DNA of 64,000 bases from Microbacterium sp. AG238 (GCF_003610405.1 NZ_RAQC01000001.1:2170001-2234000), one strand, 5' to 3'; counted from the first letter of the stretch, positions 1-9,122 are shown. Made by a program: numbers and translations. The notes: generated from the letters alone by a model not told the origin.

Positions 1-1073
1 ATCAGGTTCGTGAACTCCTGCGAGAGGTCGACGTTCGACATCTCCAGCGCCCCGCTGACGAGCCCGCCGCGATCATCGGTGCCCGCGGTGCCGACCGCGG
101 CCGCGCCCGAGTTCGCTCCGGCGCGATACTGCGACGAGCCGGCCTTCTCGAGCCCCTCGGGGTTGTCGAACGATGCGAGCGCGATCTGCGCGAGCACCGA
201 GGTCGCCCCGTTGCTGAACGCGCCGACGAGGCTGCCGTCGGCCGACAGGGTGTACGAGACGAGGCTGCCGGGCGCGCGACCGTCCTGCCCGCCGAGCTTG
301 ACGGTGCTGAGGTCGGCGTAACCGGTGATGGCCGAGAGGTCTACGGCGACACCCCCCGAGGTGATGGTGGCGGGCGTCGTGGTCAGGCGTCCGTCGGTGA
401 AGGCGAGCTGCGTCGTCGCGGCGCCGTCGGTGACATCCCAGCCGCCCGCGGTGCGCGTGAAGGTCAGCGCGAGCTGCCGCGATTCGCCCTGCGCGTCGTA
501 CACGGTCACATCGCGCACGAGCTTCTCGCCGACGGCGGCGCCGGAGGGCAGGTTGCCGGTGACGCTGGCGTTCTCGGTGCGCCGCCCGGGCGAGGTCGCG
601 CCGACGGGGAGGGCGATGTTGCCGACCGGCCCGCCCGTCGGCACGACGCCGTCGACGGCGGTCCAGCCCTGGACCAGCGCGCCGTCCTTGGTGGTCAGGC
701 GACCCGCGGAGTCGAAGCCGAACGAGCCGTTGCGCGTGTACAGCGTCTCGGCCCCGTTGCGTACGACGAAGAAGCCGTCACCGGCGATCATGAGGTCGGT
801 GGGCACGCCGGTGGCCTGCTGCGACCCCTGCGTGAAGTTGGTGCGGACGGCGGCGACCTGGGTGCCCAGGCCCACCTGAGCGGCGTTCGTGCCGCCGGCG
901 CCGGCCTGCGCCGCGCGGGAGTTCTGCACGATCTGCGAGAGCGTGTCCTGGAACTGGACCGATCCCGCCTTGAACCCCACGGTGTTGACGTTGGCGATGT
1001 TGTTGCCCGTCACATCGAGCATGGTCTGGTGCGAGCGGAGGCCGGAGATGCCGGCGTAGAGCGAGCGGAGCAT
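1..1073 (-). CDS. flgE: Flagellar hook protein FlgE (3' end cut by window)
   Basis: About 357 N-terminal residues are visible; the gene continues past the left edge. FlgE polymerises into the hook that couples the flagellar rod to the filament. The N-terminus carries the rod/hook signature: MLRSLYAGISGLRSHQ followed by the NNIANVNTVGFKAG motif. After it comes the FlgE-type region (VPTDLMIAGDGFFVVRNG, residues about 85-105) and a beta-rich central domain. It is the last visible gene of the minus-strand flagellar block and follows flgD after 86 bases. The start is the ATG at 1073, where the conserved N-terminus begins. Long central domains with Ser, Thr and Gly are usual for hook proteins. The family call is firm; total length cannot be given. 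Confidence 0.95.
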   Translation of the reverse strand, partial: MLRSLYAGISGLRSHQTMLDVTGNNIANVNTVGFKAGSVQFQDTLSQIVQNSRAAQAGAGGTNAAQVGLGTQVAAVRTNFTQGSQQATGVPTDLMIAGDGFFVVRNGAETLYTRNGSFGFDSAGRLTTKDGALVQGWTAVDGVVPTGGPVGNIALPVGATSPGRRTENASVTGNLPSGAAVGEKLVRDVTVYDAQGESRQLALTFTRTAGGWDVTDGAATTQLAFTDGRLTTTPATITSGGVAVDLSAITGYADLSTVKLGGQDGRAPGSLVSYTLSADGSLVGAFSNGATSVLAQIALASFDNPEGLEKAGSSQYRAGANSGAAAVGTAGTDDRGGLVSGALEMSNVDLSQEFTNL

Positions 1074-1159
1074 GGTGTGTCCTTCGGTGAGGGGGCTGAC
1101 GTTTTCGGTGGGACTGGCGGGATGCGCGGGGGCGAGGGGCGGGGCGTCGGCGAGGTGAT

Positions 1160-1606
1160 TCAGGATGCGGATGCCGCGGGCGCCGCAGCATCCGTCACGG
1201 AGATCCCCGACACGACGTCGAGGGGCACGGCGGTGCCGCCGATCGTGACGAGCGGGACGCCCTTCTCGAACGACACCTGGGTCACGCGACCGCCGCGGGT
1301 CGTGCCGTCCGCGTCGACGTACGAGGCCTGCTGACCGACGAGCGCGGCGGCGGTCTGGCGCATGGTGAGGGCGAAGTGCTCTGACGAGGTGGTGGTGAGC
1401 GCGACGAGCTGCTCCATCATCGCGAGCTGCGTCGTCTGCGCCATCATCTCGTTGGTGTCGAGCGGCGAGCTCGGGTCCTGGTTCTTCATCTGCGCGACGA
1501 GCAGTTGCAGGAAGACCTCCGAGTCGAGCGTCTGCTTCGGGGCGGCGGGGGGAGGGGATGCCGTGGGCGTGGCGCCCACGACGCCGACGGGCGGAATGCT
1601 GCTCAT
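1160..1606 (-). CDS. flgD: Flagellar hook assembly protein FlgD (hook cap)
   Basis: 148 residues. FlgD caps the growing hook and lets FlgE subunits polymerise. The conserved FlgD N-terminal region is clear at residues about 25-70: LDSEVFLQLLVAQMKNQDPS, then the LDTNEMMAQTTQLAMMEQL stretch. The C-terminal part (GQQASYVDADGTTRGGRVTQ) resembles the Tudor-like domain of FlgD. The protein is shorter than the roughly 220-residue enterobacterial form, so the Ig-like domain seems to be missing. I chose the ATG at 1606, which gives a normal FlgD N-terminus; the frame stays open far upstream into fliK but that part is not FlgD-like. The gene lies 13 bases downstream of fliK. Confidence 0.9.
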   Translation of the reverse strand: MSSIPPVGVVGATPTASPPPAAPKQTLDSEVFLQLLVAQMKNQDPSSPLDTNEMMAQTTQLAMMEQLVALTTTSSEHFALTMRQTAAALVGQQASYVDADGTTRGGRVTQVSFEKGVPLVTIGGTAVPLDVVSGISVTDAAAPAASAS

Positions 1607-1619
1607 GGGATTCTCCGAT

Positions 1620-3092
1620 TCAGGCGTAGAGGTCGATGCGGCCGGCCTCGAGAGGCGCGGGGCGGTGGGGCCCGGCGATGCCGGTGTCGTCGGGGTCGGA
1701 CGCACGACCGGTGTGCTCGTTGCCGTGCACGCCGGGGCTCTGCGGGGATGCTCCGCCGGACGAGCCGCCTCCGGATGTCTGCGCGCCGAAACCGCCCGGA
1801 CCGCTCGGCGTCGCCTGGTGGCCGACGGTCGGCAGCGACGACGGTGTCGGCGACGGATCGTCGCCCGCGGCGAGGCTGACGGACGAGAAGGGTGCGAGCG
1901 CGGCGAGATCGCGCCGCAGCTCGCCCAGGAGCGCGCGGATCGCATCGTGCGCCGCCGGCGTGCCGGTGGCGAGCTCGACGGTGACGGCAGATCCGGAGAT
2001 GTGCGCCGTGACGGTGATCGGTCCGAGGCTCTCGGGTGAGACGCGCAGCACCATGGTGTGACGTCCGGGCTCGGCGGTGACGAGTGACAGCACGGGCGCG
2101 CGCAGCTGCGGTGCGAGAGGCGGCGCGGCCGTCGGCGCGGGAGGTGCGGTCGGTGCGGGCGCGGACGCGGAGGATGGTGCGGGTCCGAGCGGCGCCGTCG
2201 TCGGTATCGGAGCAGCGGATGCCGCGGCTGCGCCCGCAGGAGCCGCAACCGTCGACGGCGAGGCCACGTCGACTCGCGTGGTCTGCGGGGCCTCGGACGC
2301 GCCGGGCTGAACGGCCACCCTGTCGGAGGCGAACGCGTCCGTGGCCTCGGGAGTGACGAACGGCCTCGGTGTCGCCGCAGACCCTGACGAGGGGGCGGGT
2401 CCCGCGGGCGCCAGGCGCATCTCCGCATCGACGCCGACTGTCGGCCCCGATCCCGCTGCAGCCGATCCTCCTGTTCCTGCCGTCGCCGCAGTGCTTCCCG
2501 TCGCCGCGACGGCGGTCTCTCCCGTCGCCGCTCCCGCCCGGTCGGCCTCGAGCTGCGAGACGTCGGAAGTCAGGATCCGGCGCGGGTCGGCAGCGACCCT
2601 GGAAGCATCCTCAGCGGTGGCCGTCGCCGCCACGACCCGGGCGACGGTGGCCGTCGCCCCTGCCTCCTCCGCGATCACATCTCCGCTGACGGGACTCCCG
2701 CTGACGGTGTTCCCGCTGACGGCGTCTCCGACGACGGGGTTCCCGCTGATCGCACTCCCGACCACCGGATCGCCGGAGGCACCGGCATCCCCGACGCCGG
2801 CTGCATTCGAACCCGCCCGAGGCGCCGCGGGCGCGGCCGTCGCCGCGAGTTCCCCGGTCGCCGCCTCGACCCCGGACCCGACCCCGGCCTCGACCTCGGA
2901 TCCGACCCCGGCGACATCCCGACCGACCCCGGAGGCGTCCTCGCCGCCCATCGGCGCGGTCGCGGTCTGACCGGCGAGTACGAGCGCGAAGACATCCGCG
3001 GCCACCGCACCGTCGCCGCCGCCATCGTTCGGCCCGCCGCGAGGGCGCGCGACCGCGACCGTCGCCGCGGGGGCGATTCCCCACAGGTTCAC
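1620..3092 (-). CDS. fliK: Flagellar hook-length control protein FliK
   Basis: 490 residues with a GTG start that overlaps the fliJ stop. FliK is a secreted ruler that measures hook length and switches export from hook to filament subunits. The N-terminal two thirds are Ala/Gly/Val/Thr-rich and probably disordered, as usual for this family. The C-terminal part (residues about 325-410) has the FliK_C look: LVTAEPGRHTMVLRVSPESL, then IHVELA-like strands and an amphipathic helix. Residues about 105-140 carry short repeats of the type G-x-[AP]-V-[SV]-G, coded by imperfect repeats near 2675-2777. The call rests on position and the C-terminal domain; the N-terminal part alone would not be recognisable. 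Confidence 0.85.
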   Translation of the reverse strand: MNLWGIAPAATVAVARPRGGPNDGGGDGAVAADVFALVLAGQTATAPMGGEDASGVGRDVAGVGSEVEAGVGSGVEAATGELAATAAPAAPRAGSNAAGVGDAGASGDPVVGSAISGNPVVGDAVSGNTVSGSPVSGDVIAEEAGATATVARVVAATATAEDASRVAADPRRILTSDVSQLEADRAGAATGETAVAATGSTAATAGTGGSAAAGSGPTVGVDAEMRLAPAGPAPSSGSAATPRPFVTPEATDAFASDRVAVQPGASEAPQTTRVDVASPSTVAAPAGAAAASAAPIPTTAPLGPAPSSASAPAPTAPPAPTAAPPLAPQLRAPVLSLVTAEPGRHTMVLRVSPESLGPITVTAHISGSAVTVELATGTPAAHDAIRALLGELRRDLAALAPFSSVSLAAGDDPSPTPSSLPTVGHQATPSGPGGFGAQTSGGGSSGGASPQSPGVHGNEHTGRASDPDDTGIAGPHRPAPLEAGRIDLYA

Positions 3093-3538
3093 GGCGTCTC
3101 CTCCGGTGCGTCTGGTGCCGGATAGTCGTCAGCCGTCGAGCGCAGCGCGACCTCGTCGAGCACGGCCTGCTCGGCGGCATCCCGTCTCGCGCGCTCTCGA
3201 TCGTGGAACGCGTCGGCCAGCCGTTCGATGCCCTGCTCCGCGCGGCGGGCGTCGGTGAACCGGGCGCGCGCCGCGTCGACCTCGTCGCGCTGCGCGCTGC
3301 GGAGCGTGTCGAGGTCGGTCAGCAGGCTGCGGGCGGCCACACGACTGGCGGCGAGAGCCGCGAGGGTGCGGACGTCGCCCGGGGCGTCGGCCGACGTCGT
3401 CAGCGCTGCACGCAGCTGCCGGTCACGTGCCTCGGTGCGCTGCTGCTCCATCGCCGCGCGCGAGAGGTGCGCCGCGGCGGCGCGCTGCTGGATGCCGCGG
3501 ATGCGCAGCAGTCCGGCCAGGGGGAAGCCGCGCTTCAT
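3089..3538 (-). CDS. fliJ: Flagellar export chaperone-like protein FliJ
   Basis: 149 residues beginning MKRGFPLAGLLRIRGIQQ, a normal FliJ N-terminus. The whole protein is a predicted two-helix coiled coil rich in Ala, Arg, Glu and Leu. FliJ is the stalk-like subunit of the FliH-FliI-FliJ export ATPase and helps deliver chaperone-substrate complexes to the export gate. The ATG at 3538 overlaps the fliI stop (ATGA), which favours it over more upstream in-frame starts. It sits between fliI and fliK, the usual place. Sequence identity in this family is low, so position and coiled-coil pattern carry most of the weight. Confidence 0.85.
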   Translation of the reverse strand: MKRGFPLAGLLRIRGIQQRAAAAHLSRAAMEQQRTEARDRQLRAALTTSADAPGDVRTLAALAASRVAARSLLTDLDTLRSAQRDEVDAARARFTDARRAEQGIERLADAFHDRERARRDAAEQAVLDEVALRSTADDYPAPDAPEETP

Positions 3539-4860
3539 GAGACGTCTCCGAACGATGCGACGAGTTCGCCGAGCCGGCGCCACGACTCGCCCGCGGGGGA
3601 GCGGTCGTCGAGATCCTGGCGGAGGAAGGCGTCGATCGCGCGCGCGGACGCCACGGCGGCATCGACCCGCGGGTTCGCTCCCGACTGGTACGCGCCGACA
3701 CCGATGAGGTCTTGCGCCTCTTGGCGCGCGGCGAGCACCGACCGCAGCGTCGTCGCGAGGCGGCGCTGCTCACCGGTCGCGACCTTGCCGGCGAGCCGCG
3801 ACACCGAGCCCAGGACGTCGATCGCCGGGTGATGGCCGGTGACGGCGAGCGTCCGATCGAGCACGAGGTGCCCGTCGAGGATCGACCGCACGGTGTCGGC
3901 GACGGGTTCGTTGTGGTCGTCTCCCTCGACGAGCACCGTGTAGATGCCCGTGATCGACCCGCGGCGATCGGTGCCGGCGCGTTCGAGCAGACGCGCGAGC
4001 ACGGGAAAGGTGGAGGGCGGGTAGCCGCGCGTCGCGGGCGGTTCGCCGGCGGCGAGTCCGATCTCGCGCTGGGCCATGGCGACTCGGGTGATCGAGTCCA
4101 TCATGAGGACCACGTGCTGCCCCTCGTCGCGGAACGACTCGGCGATGCGTGTCGCGGTGGACGCGGCCCGCAGCCGCGCCATGGCCGGCTGATCGGATGT
4201 CGAGACGACGACGACCGAGCGGGCGAGACCGTCCGGGCCGAGGTCGTCTTCGAGGAACTCCCGCACCTCTCGCCCGCGCTCGCCGACGAGGGCGATGACG
4301 TTGGCGGTGGCCGACGACCCGCGCGCGATCATCGACAGCAGCGACGATTTGCCGACACCCGACCCGGCGAACAGGCCCACGCGCTGGCCGCGGCCGAGGG
4401 GGGTGAGCGTGTCGATCGCGCGGACCCCGGTGATGAGCGGGTCGGTGATGCGTTCGCGCCCCATCGCAGAGGGAGGCGCATGGTCGAGGTCGACGCGCGG
4501 GGCGACGAGGGGGCCGCGCCCGTCGATGGGGCGACCCAGGCCGTCGAGCACGCGCCCGAGCGCAGCGGGTCCGACCGGCACTCGGGCACGGCCGGCGAGG
4601 GCGCGGACCGGGTCGCCGACCCGCAGCCCGTCGGTGACTCCGAGCGGCATGCAGCGCAGGACGCCGCGGTCGGCGGCGACGACCTCCGCGGGAATGCCGG
4701 GGATGCCGGAGGCCCCGGCGGTCTGCCCGCCGAGCTCGACGAGATCGCCCACCGCCCCGTGCACGCCGCGGATGTCGACACCGAGCCCGACGATCCGCGA
4801 GACCGCGCCGGTCCGGATCGGTCTCACCGCCTCGATGACCGCCGGCCAGCCCCCGCTCAC
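3535..4860 (-). CDS. fliI: Flagellum-specific ATPase FliI
   Basis: 441 residues. FliI is the hexameric cytoplasmic ATPase of the flagellar type III export apparatus, related to the F1 beta subunit. Walker A is AGSGVGKS at residues 165-172 and Walker B is VVLMMDSITRVA at about 247-258; the ATP synthase alpha/beta signature region PPSTFPVLARLLERAG follows. Length is typical. The start is a GTG whose GTGA overlaps the stop of fliH. It is translationally coupled to fliH upstream and fliJ downstream, its two partners. Confidence 0.96.
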   Translation of the reverse strand: MSGGWPAVIEAVRPIRTGAVSRIVGLGVDIRGVHGAVGDLVELGGQTAGASGIPGIPAEVVAADRGVLRCMPLGVTDGLRVGDPVRALAGRARVPVGPAALGRVLDGLGRPIDGRGPLVAPRVDLDHAPPSAMGRERITDPLITGVRAIDTLTPLGRGQRVGLFAGSGVGKSSLLSMIARGSSATANVIALVGERGREVREFLEDDLGPDGLARSVVVVSTSDQPAMARLRAASTATRIAESFRDEGQHVVLMMDSITRVAMAQREIGLAAGEPPATRGYPPSTFPVLARLLERAGTDRRGSITGIYTVLVEGDDHNEPVADTVRSILDGHLVLDRTLAVTGHHPAIDVLGSVSRLAGKVATGEQRRLATTLRSVLAARQEAQDLIGVGAYQSGANPRVDAAVASARAIDAFLRQDLDDRSPAGESWRRLGELVASFGDVS

Positions 4861-5474
4861 GCGCGCTCCTCGAGGGCACGGCGGGCCCGCGCGAACGCGG
4901 CTGCGATCCGCAGATCGATCGCACCGTCGGCGAGCCGGATCGTCGCGTCGCCGGGCGCCAGGTCGGGGTCGACCTCGAACGCCACCGATCGCGGCAGCGT
5001 CTCGGCGAGGGCAGAGGTGACGACGTCCGCGTCGGCAGGGTTGAGTCGCACCACGCGCACTTCCGGAGCCTCGACGTCAGCCACAGCGTTCTCGATCCGA
5101 GCCGCGGTCGTGAGCGCCGACCGCACGGAATCCGAGAGTTCGCGCTCGACGATCGCCTGCGCCAGCTCGATCGCCATCGCGTGCAGGTCCGCGACCGCCG
5201 GGGCGGTCAGCTCCGCCGCGCGGGCGTCGAACCGGTCGGATGCGCGCTCGACCGCAGCGATGGCGGCGGCAACGCGTGCGCGCTCGGTCGCGGTCGCGGC
5301 AGCCTCGCGCGCGTCGCGTTCGGCGGCTTCCCGCGCGGCGTGGGCCGCGGCCAGCCGCATCCCGTCGGCGTACCCGGCGGCGTGACCGCGGGCGCGGGCC
5401 CGGTCGCGTTCGTCGGTGAGCGACGGCCCCGACAGTCGAGGGATCTCGAGGCGGGTGAAGGCGTCAGACGACAT
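4857..5474 (-). CDS. fliH: Flagellar assembly protein FliH (FliI regulator)
   Basis: 205 residues. FliH binds FliI, holds its ATPase down and docks it at the C-ring. An N-terminal Ala/Arg-rich stretch contains the spaced glycines typical of FliH (ARARGHAAGYADGMR, near residue 30). A long Ala-rich helix follows, then the C-terminal FliH/V-ATPase-E-like domain (VVRLNPADADVV, VDPDLAPGDATIRLADGAIDLR). The start codon lies 11 bases inside the end of fliG and the stop overlaps fliI. Position between fliG and fliI is canonical. Confidence 0.92.
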   Translation of the reverse strand: MSSDAFTRLEIPRLSGPSLTDERDRARARGHAAGYADGMRLAAAHAAREAAERDAREAAATATERARVAAAIAAVERASDRFDARAAELTAPAVADLHAMAIELAQAIVERELSDSVRSALTTAARIENAVADVEAPEVRVVRLNPADADVVTSALAETLPRSVAFEVDPDLAPGDATIRLADGAIDLRIAAAFARARRALEERA

Positions 5475-6465
5475 ACTCCTCCTCGACCCGCTGCACCCGG
5501 ATGTCGCCGGCGGCCTCGAGCTCGCGGATGGTCCGGACGATCGCCGCGCGGGCCTCCTCGACCTGCGAGACGCGTACGGTTCCGAGCAGGCGCGACTCCT
5601 CTTGCAGCGCCTCGCGGTTGCGTTCGGTCATGTTGCGGAGGATGACGTCTGCGACGGGACCCGACGAGCCCTTCAGCGCCAGAGCGAGCACGCGCACGTC
5701 GATGCCGCGCAGAACGCGCTGCGCGTCACGGTCGTCGAGCACGACGATGTCGGCGAAGGTGAACATGCGCGAGCGGATGTCTTCGGCCAGAGCGCTGTCG
5801 CGCGCCTCGATGCTCGCGAGCAGCGCCTTTTCGACGGTCGCATCCGACCGGTTGATGATGTCGACCAGGGGCTGCACGCCGCCGAGGGTCTCGCGGGCAT
5901 CGCGTGTGGTCAGCGCTCCCGAGCGCGCGCGCAGCGCGGTTGCGACGACTGCGACAGCATCCTGCGACGCGGTCCCCATCGTCGCGATCGCCTGGGCGAC
6001 GTCGGTGCGGGCCGGGTCGGTGATCTCGGCCAGGACGGCCGCCGCGCGCTCCACGGGCAGATGCGCGATGACGAGCGCGACGGTCTGGGGAAGCTCGCCG
6101 TCGAGGATGCTCGCGACCTGGGCCGGCTCGACGGCGGTGAGGAACTCGAACGACGAGCTCGTCATCGACGACGACACCTTCGTCAGCACCCCCGCGGCGC
6201 GTTCGGGACCGAGCGAGGCCTCGAGCAGACCCGTGGCCAGGTCGCGTCCGCCGCGGACGGGCGGCAGGTGTCCCCGAACGACCCGTTGGAAATCGGTGAG
6301 CGCATCGCGCGTGGTCTCGAGGTCGAGGTCGCGCAGCCGGATGATCTCCGCCGCGATCGCCTCGGCCTCGTCGTCGGAGAGGTGCTTGAGCACCTCGACG
6401 GCCTGCGCCCGGTCGAGGTTCATGATGACCACGGCCGCCGTCTGGGTTCCGGTGAGTTCGCTCAT
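5464..6465 (-). CDS. fliG: Flagellar motor switch protein FliG
   Basis: 333 residues, the normal length. FliG is the rotor protein that contacts the MS-ring (FliF) with its N-terminal domain and the stator with its C-terminal domain. Visible are the N-terminal part (AAVVIMNLDRAQAVEVLKHL), the middle-domain EH-containing region and the C-terminal charged helix region (FTFADIVVLDDRDAQRVLRG). The C-terminus also has the family's NMTERNREAL segment. ATGA overlap with the fliF stop indicates translational coupling. Confidence 0.96.
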   Translation of the reverse strand: MSELTGTQTAAVVIMNLDRAQAVEVLKHLSDDEAEAIAAEIIRLRDLDLETTRDALTDFQRVVRGHLPPVRGGRDLATGLLEASLGPERAAGVLTKVSSSMTSSSFEFLTAVEPAQVASILDGELPQTVALVIAHLPVERAAAVLAEITDPARTDVAQAIATMGTASQDAVAVVATALRARSGALTTRDARETLGGVQPLVDIINRSDATVEKALLASIEARDSALAEDIRSRMFTFADIVVLDDRDAQRVLRGIDVRVLALALKGSSGPVADVILRNMTERNREALQEESRLLGTVRVSQVEEARAAIVRTIRELEAAGDIRVQRVEEEYVV

Positions 6466-8087
6466 GCGTCGGTCGAGTCCCGGACGAGCCGGCGCAGCAG
6501 GTCGGCGGTGCGGGCGGGGTCGCGGCGGGCGAAGTCGCCGATCTCGGCGCGACGGCGGTCGAGCGCGACCTGTACGGGCTCCGGGTCGGGTTCGGGCTCC
6601 GGGTCGAGCGCCACCGCGGGCAGCGGCACCGTGGGCGCCTCGTCGAGGAGCGGGGTCGCGAGGCCGCGGGTGAGCGCGTCGAATCGGTCGAGCGGCTCGT
6701 CGACAGGGGTCAGGGTCAGCACCGACTCGTCCTCGGCGGCCGCGCGACGGCGGCGGACGATGACGATACCGGCGATCGTCGCTCCGATGAGCCCGAGCAC
6801 GACGACGGCGGCGACGATCGCGGTGCGGAGCGTCTCGGCGGAGCGTTCGGCCTCGTCGGCCTCGCGAGCGGCGTCGAGAGCCGCCTGGGCGGCCGCGGCG
6901 CCCTGATCGCTGAACGCGACGAGCTCGACGGTCACCTGGTCGCCGCGGGCGCGGTCGATTCCGGCGGCCGACATCACGAGGGCTTCGAGCTGAGCGACGT
7001 CGACGACGTCGGTGCCGTCGGCGTTGACCGCGACGGCGACGGTCTGCCGCGCGACGGACCCCGCCGGGGTCGAGGTGCTCTCGACGGTCTTGTTCACGAC
7101 GTTCGACCGGTTCGTCTGCGTCGACTCGTAGGTGCCGGCGCCGCCGACGCCCGCGGGCAGCTCCGCGCCCAGGACGCCGGTCTGACCACCCGTGCCCGTG
7201 TAGCTCTCGGTGCTCGATTCCTCGGTGGCCGGCAGGGCGCCCTCGACCGGCGTGTAGGTCTCGTCGACGCGCTCGGTCGCGGCCTGCTGCATCTCGGCGG
7301 CGACCGAGACGGTCGCGTTGCCGGTGCCGAGCACGGTGTCGAGCATCTGCTGCACGCTCGCGGCCATGCGGGTCTCGTATGCCCCGGCCTGCTGGTCGGC
7401 GTTGCGCGTGGCATCGCCGCCGATCGCCGAGAGGGTGCGGCCGGCGGCGTCGACGACCGCGACGTTCTCGGGCTTCATCCCGCTCACGGCCGCCGAGGTC
7501 AGGTGAACGATGGCCTCGACCTGTTCGGGCGGCAAGGCGACCCCGCGGGACGTCTCGATGAACACGGATGCCGTGGGCTCGATCTTCTGCGAGACGAACA
7601 CGCTCTCTTCGGGCAGGGCGAGCTGGACCGAGGCCGTCGTCACGTTCTCGAGAGCGCCGATCGTGCGGGCGAGCTCGCCTTCGATCGCACGCTTGTACGT
7701 GACCGACTGCTGGAACTCCGAGCTCGTCACGCCCATCTTGTCGAACAGCGAGTACCCCGATGACTCCGCGCTGGGCAGGCCGGCCGCCGCGGCCGCGAGG
7801 CGCTGCTCGTAGACGGCGGTCTCGGGCACGAGCACGGTCGAGCCCCCGTCGGTCAGCTCGTAGGGGATCGAGCCGGAGCGCAGCTGCTCGACGACAGCGC
7901 TGGCGTCGGAGGCCGACAGCCCCGAGAACAGCGGGGTGAGGGTCGGACGCGACATCCAGCTCGCCAGGGCGAACACACCCATCGCGAGCACCGCGATGCC
8001 GATGATCGCGATCGTGCGCTGGGCGAGGGTGAACCCGGCGATCGTCGCGCGCAGGCGGGTCCAGAGCGAGGTGACGGCGGCGGGCAT
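6462..8087 (-). CDS. fliF: Flagellar MS-ring protein FliF
   Basis: 541 residues. FliF forms the membrane-embedded MS-ring, the base on which rod, switch and export gate assemble. A first membrane helix lies at residues about 26-44, followed by the YscJ/FliF ring-building domains (TPLFSGLSASDASAVVEQL; SGYSLFDKMGVTSSEFQQS). A second membrane helix lies at about 424-446, and a cytoplasmic tail with acidic and proline repeats follows (PEPEPDPEP). The tail ends in a FliG-binding-like segment (FARRDPARTADLLRRLV). ATG at 8087 overlaps the fliE stop. Confidence 0.97.
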   Translation of the reverse strand: MPAAVTSLWTRLRATIAGFTLAQRTIAIIGIAVLAMGVFALASWMSRPTLTPLFSGLSASDASAVVEQLRSGSIPYELTDGGSTVLVPETAVYEQRLAAAAAGLPSAESSGYSLFDKMGVTSSEFQQSVTYKRAIEGELARTIGALENVTTASVQLALPEESVFVSQKIEPTASVFIETSRGVALPPEQVEAIVHLTSAAVSGMKPENVAVVDAAGRTLSAIGGDATRNADQQAGAYETRMAASVQQMLDTVLGTGNATVSVAAEMQQAATERVDETYTPVEGALPATEESSTESYTGTGGQTGVLGAELPAGVGGAGTYESTQTNRSNVVNKTVESTSTPAGSVARQTVAVAVNADGTDVVDVAQLEALVMSAAGIDRARGDQVTVELVAFSDQGAAAAQAALDAAREADEAERSAETLRTAIVAAVVVLGLIGATIAGIVIVRRRRAAAEDESVLTLTPVDEPLDRFDALTRGLATPLLDEAPTVPLPAVALDPEPEPDPEPVQVALDRRRAEIGDFARRDPARTADLLRRLVRDSTDA

Positions 8088-8392
8088 CAGGCCTGCATCC
8101 GCATGATGTCGTTGAAGGCCTCGACGCCCTTGTTGCGTACGGCGGCGATGAGCTCGAGGGTCACCGAGGCGCGCGACGACGCGATCATCGCGGAGTGGAT
8201 GTCGTCGAGGTCACCCGTGACGGCCGCGACGGCCAGCTCGTTCGACGTCGACTGCATCGCGCGCAGCTCGTCGACCGCGCCGGTGATGCTCGCGCCGAAG
8301 TCGGCGCCGCCGGTCTGCTGGGGTGCGCGGGTGCTCGAGGTGAGGGCGGATGCAGCCGCGCCCAGCGCGTCGATGCCCGACAGCGGCGGCAT
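8087..8392 (-). CDS. fliE: Flagellar hook-basal body protein FliE
   Basis: 101 residues, typical length. FliE joins the MS-ring to the proximal rod. The C-terminal FliE signature is present: ASRASVTLELIAAVRNKGVE followed by AFNDIMRMQA. The ATG at 8392 gives a normal N-terminus and overlaps the flgC stop by one base (TGATG); a longer in-frame reading upstream is rejected because it runs back through flgC. The order flgB-flgC-fliE-fliF is the standard proximal rod order. Confidence 0.94.
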   Translation of the reverse strand: MPPLSGIDALGAAASALTSSTRAPQQTGGADFGASITGAVDELRAMQSTSNELAVAAVTGDLDDIHSAMIASSRASVTLELIAAVRNKGVEAFNDIMRMQA

Positions 8393-8784
8393 CAGCGGCG
8401 TCCGATCTGCAGGGCGGCCTCGTAGGTGGCCTTGGCGCGGTCGACGACCGCCGCGTTGGCCTGGTACCCGCGCTGCGCGAGGATCAGGTGGCTCATCTGC
8501 TCGCCGAGGTCGATGTCGGGGTAGCGGACGTAGCCGTCGGCGTCGGCGAGCGGGTTGTTCGGCTCGTGCACGAGCCGGCCCTCCGCGCCGCCCCACACGG
8601 CGCCGGCGACGCGAACGCCGCCCGGATCGCCGGCCGACTCGACCGCGATGTAGCGCTGGCGGAACGCGTCGTCGCCGGGCGCGACCGCGGTGTTGATGTT
8701 GGCCATGTTGTCGCTGAGGGCGTCGAGCCAGGTGCGGTGGGCCGTCAGGCCCGACCCGGCGATGCCGATGGCGTCGAAGGTCAT
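8392..8784 (-). CDS. flgC: Flagellar basal-body rod protein FlgC
   Basis: 130 residues. FlgC is a proximal rod component. It has the rod N-terminus (IGIAGSGLTAHRTWLDALSD, then NMANINT) and the matching C-terminus (MSHLILAQRGYQANAAVVDR). The YVRYPDIDLGEQM segment is FlgC-specific. The ATG at 8784 overlaps the flgB stop (ATGA). Confidence 0.95.
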   Translation of the reverse strand: MTFDAIGIAGSGLTAHRTWLDALSDNMANINTAVAPGDDAFRQRYIAVESAGDPGGVRVAGAVWGGAEGRLVHEPNNPLADADGYVRYPDIDLGEQMSHLILAQRGYQANAAVVDRAKATYEAALQIGRR

Positions 8785-9122
8785 GAGGTCCTCATCGCGG
8801 TCTGCATCGAGCTGAACGTCCCGCCGACGGCCTGCGCGGCGAACTGGTACCGCAGCACCGCCTCGATGTTGGCGAGCGTCTCGGTGTCGAGATTGACGTT
8901 GTTGCCGTTGAGGCGTGTGGCGGCGGTCGACTCGCGCACGGTCGCCGTCACGGCGCCGTCGCCGCGTTCGACCGAGCGGGCCAGGGCGTTCTCGAAGCTG
9001 ACGACCTTGGCCCGGTAGCCGGCGGTGTTGACGTTCGCGATGTTGTCCGCGATGGCGCGCTGGCGCTCCGCGAGGCCCGAGAGGGCGCTCGTGAGCGCGG
9101 TGGTGGTCACAGATTCGAGCAC
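8781..9122 (-). CDS. flgB: Flagellar basal-body rod protein FlgB
   Basis: 113 residues. FlgB is a proximal rod component. The motif RQRAIADNIANVNTAGYRAK is the classical rod/hook signature. The C-terminal half (NGNNVNLDTETLANIEAVLR) is FlgB-specific. It is the first gene of the long flgB-to-flgE run and is preceded by a 110-base gap with a sigma-28-like promoter (9193-9219), so this run may have its own promoter. Confidence 0.95.
   Translation of the reverse strand: MLESVTTTALTSALSGLAERQRAIADNIANVNTAGYRAKVVSFENALARSVERGDGAVTATVRESTAATRLNGNNVNLDTETLANIEAVLRYQFAAQAVGGTFSSMQTAMRTS

Noticed and set aside
3712..5385. Long open reading frame (557 codons) on the plus strand across fliI and fliH
   Set aside because: It is the antisense shadow of two well-supported flagellar genes; the translation has no domain and is rich in Arg, Asp and Gly, as expected for high-GC antisense frames.
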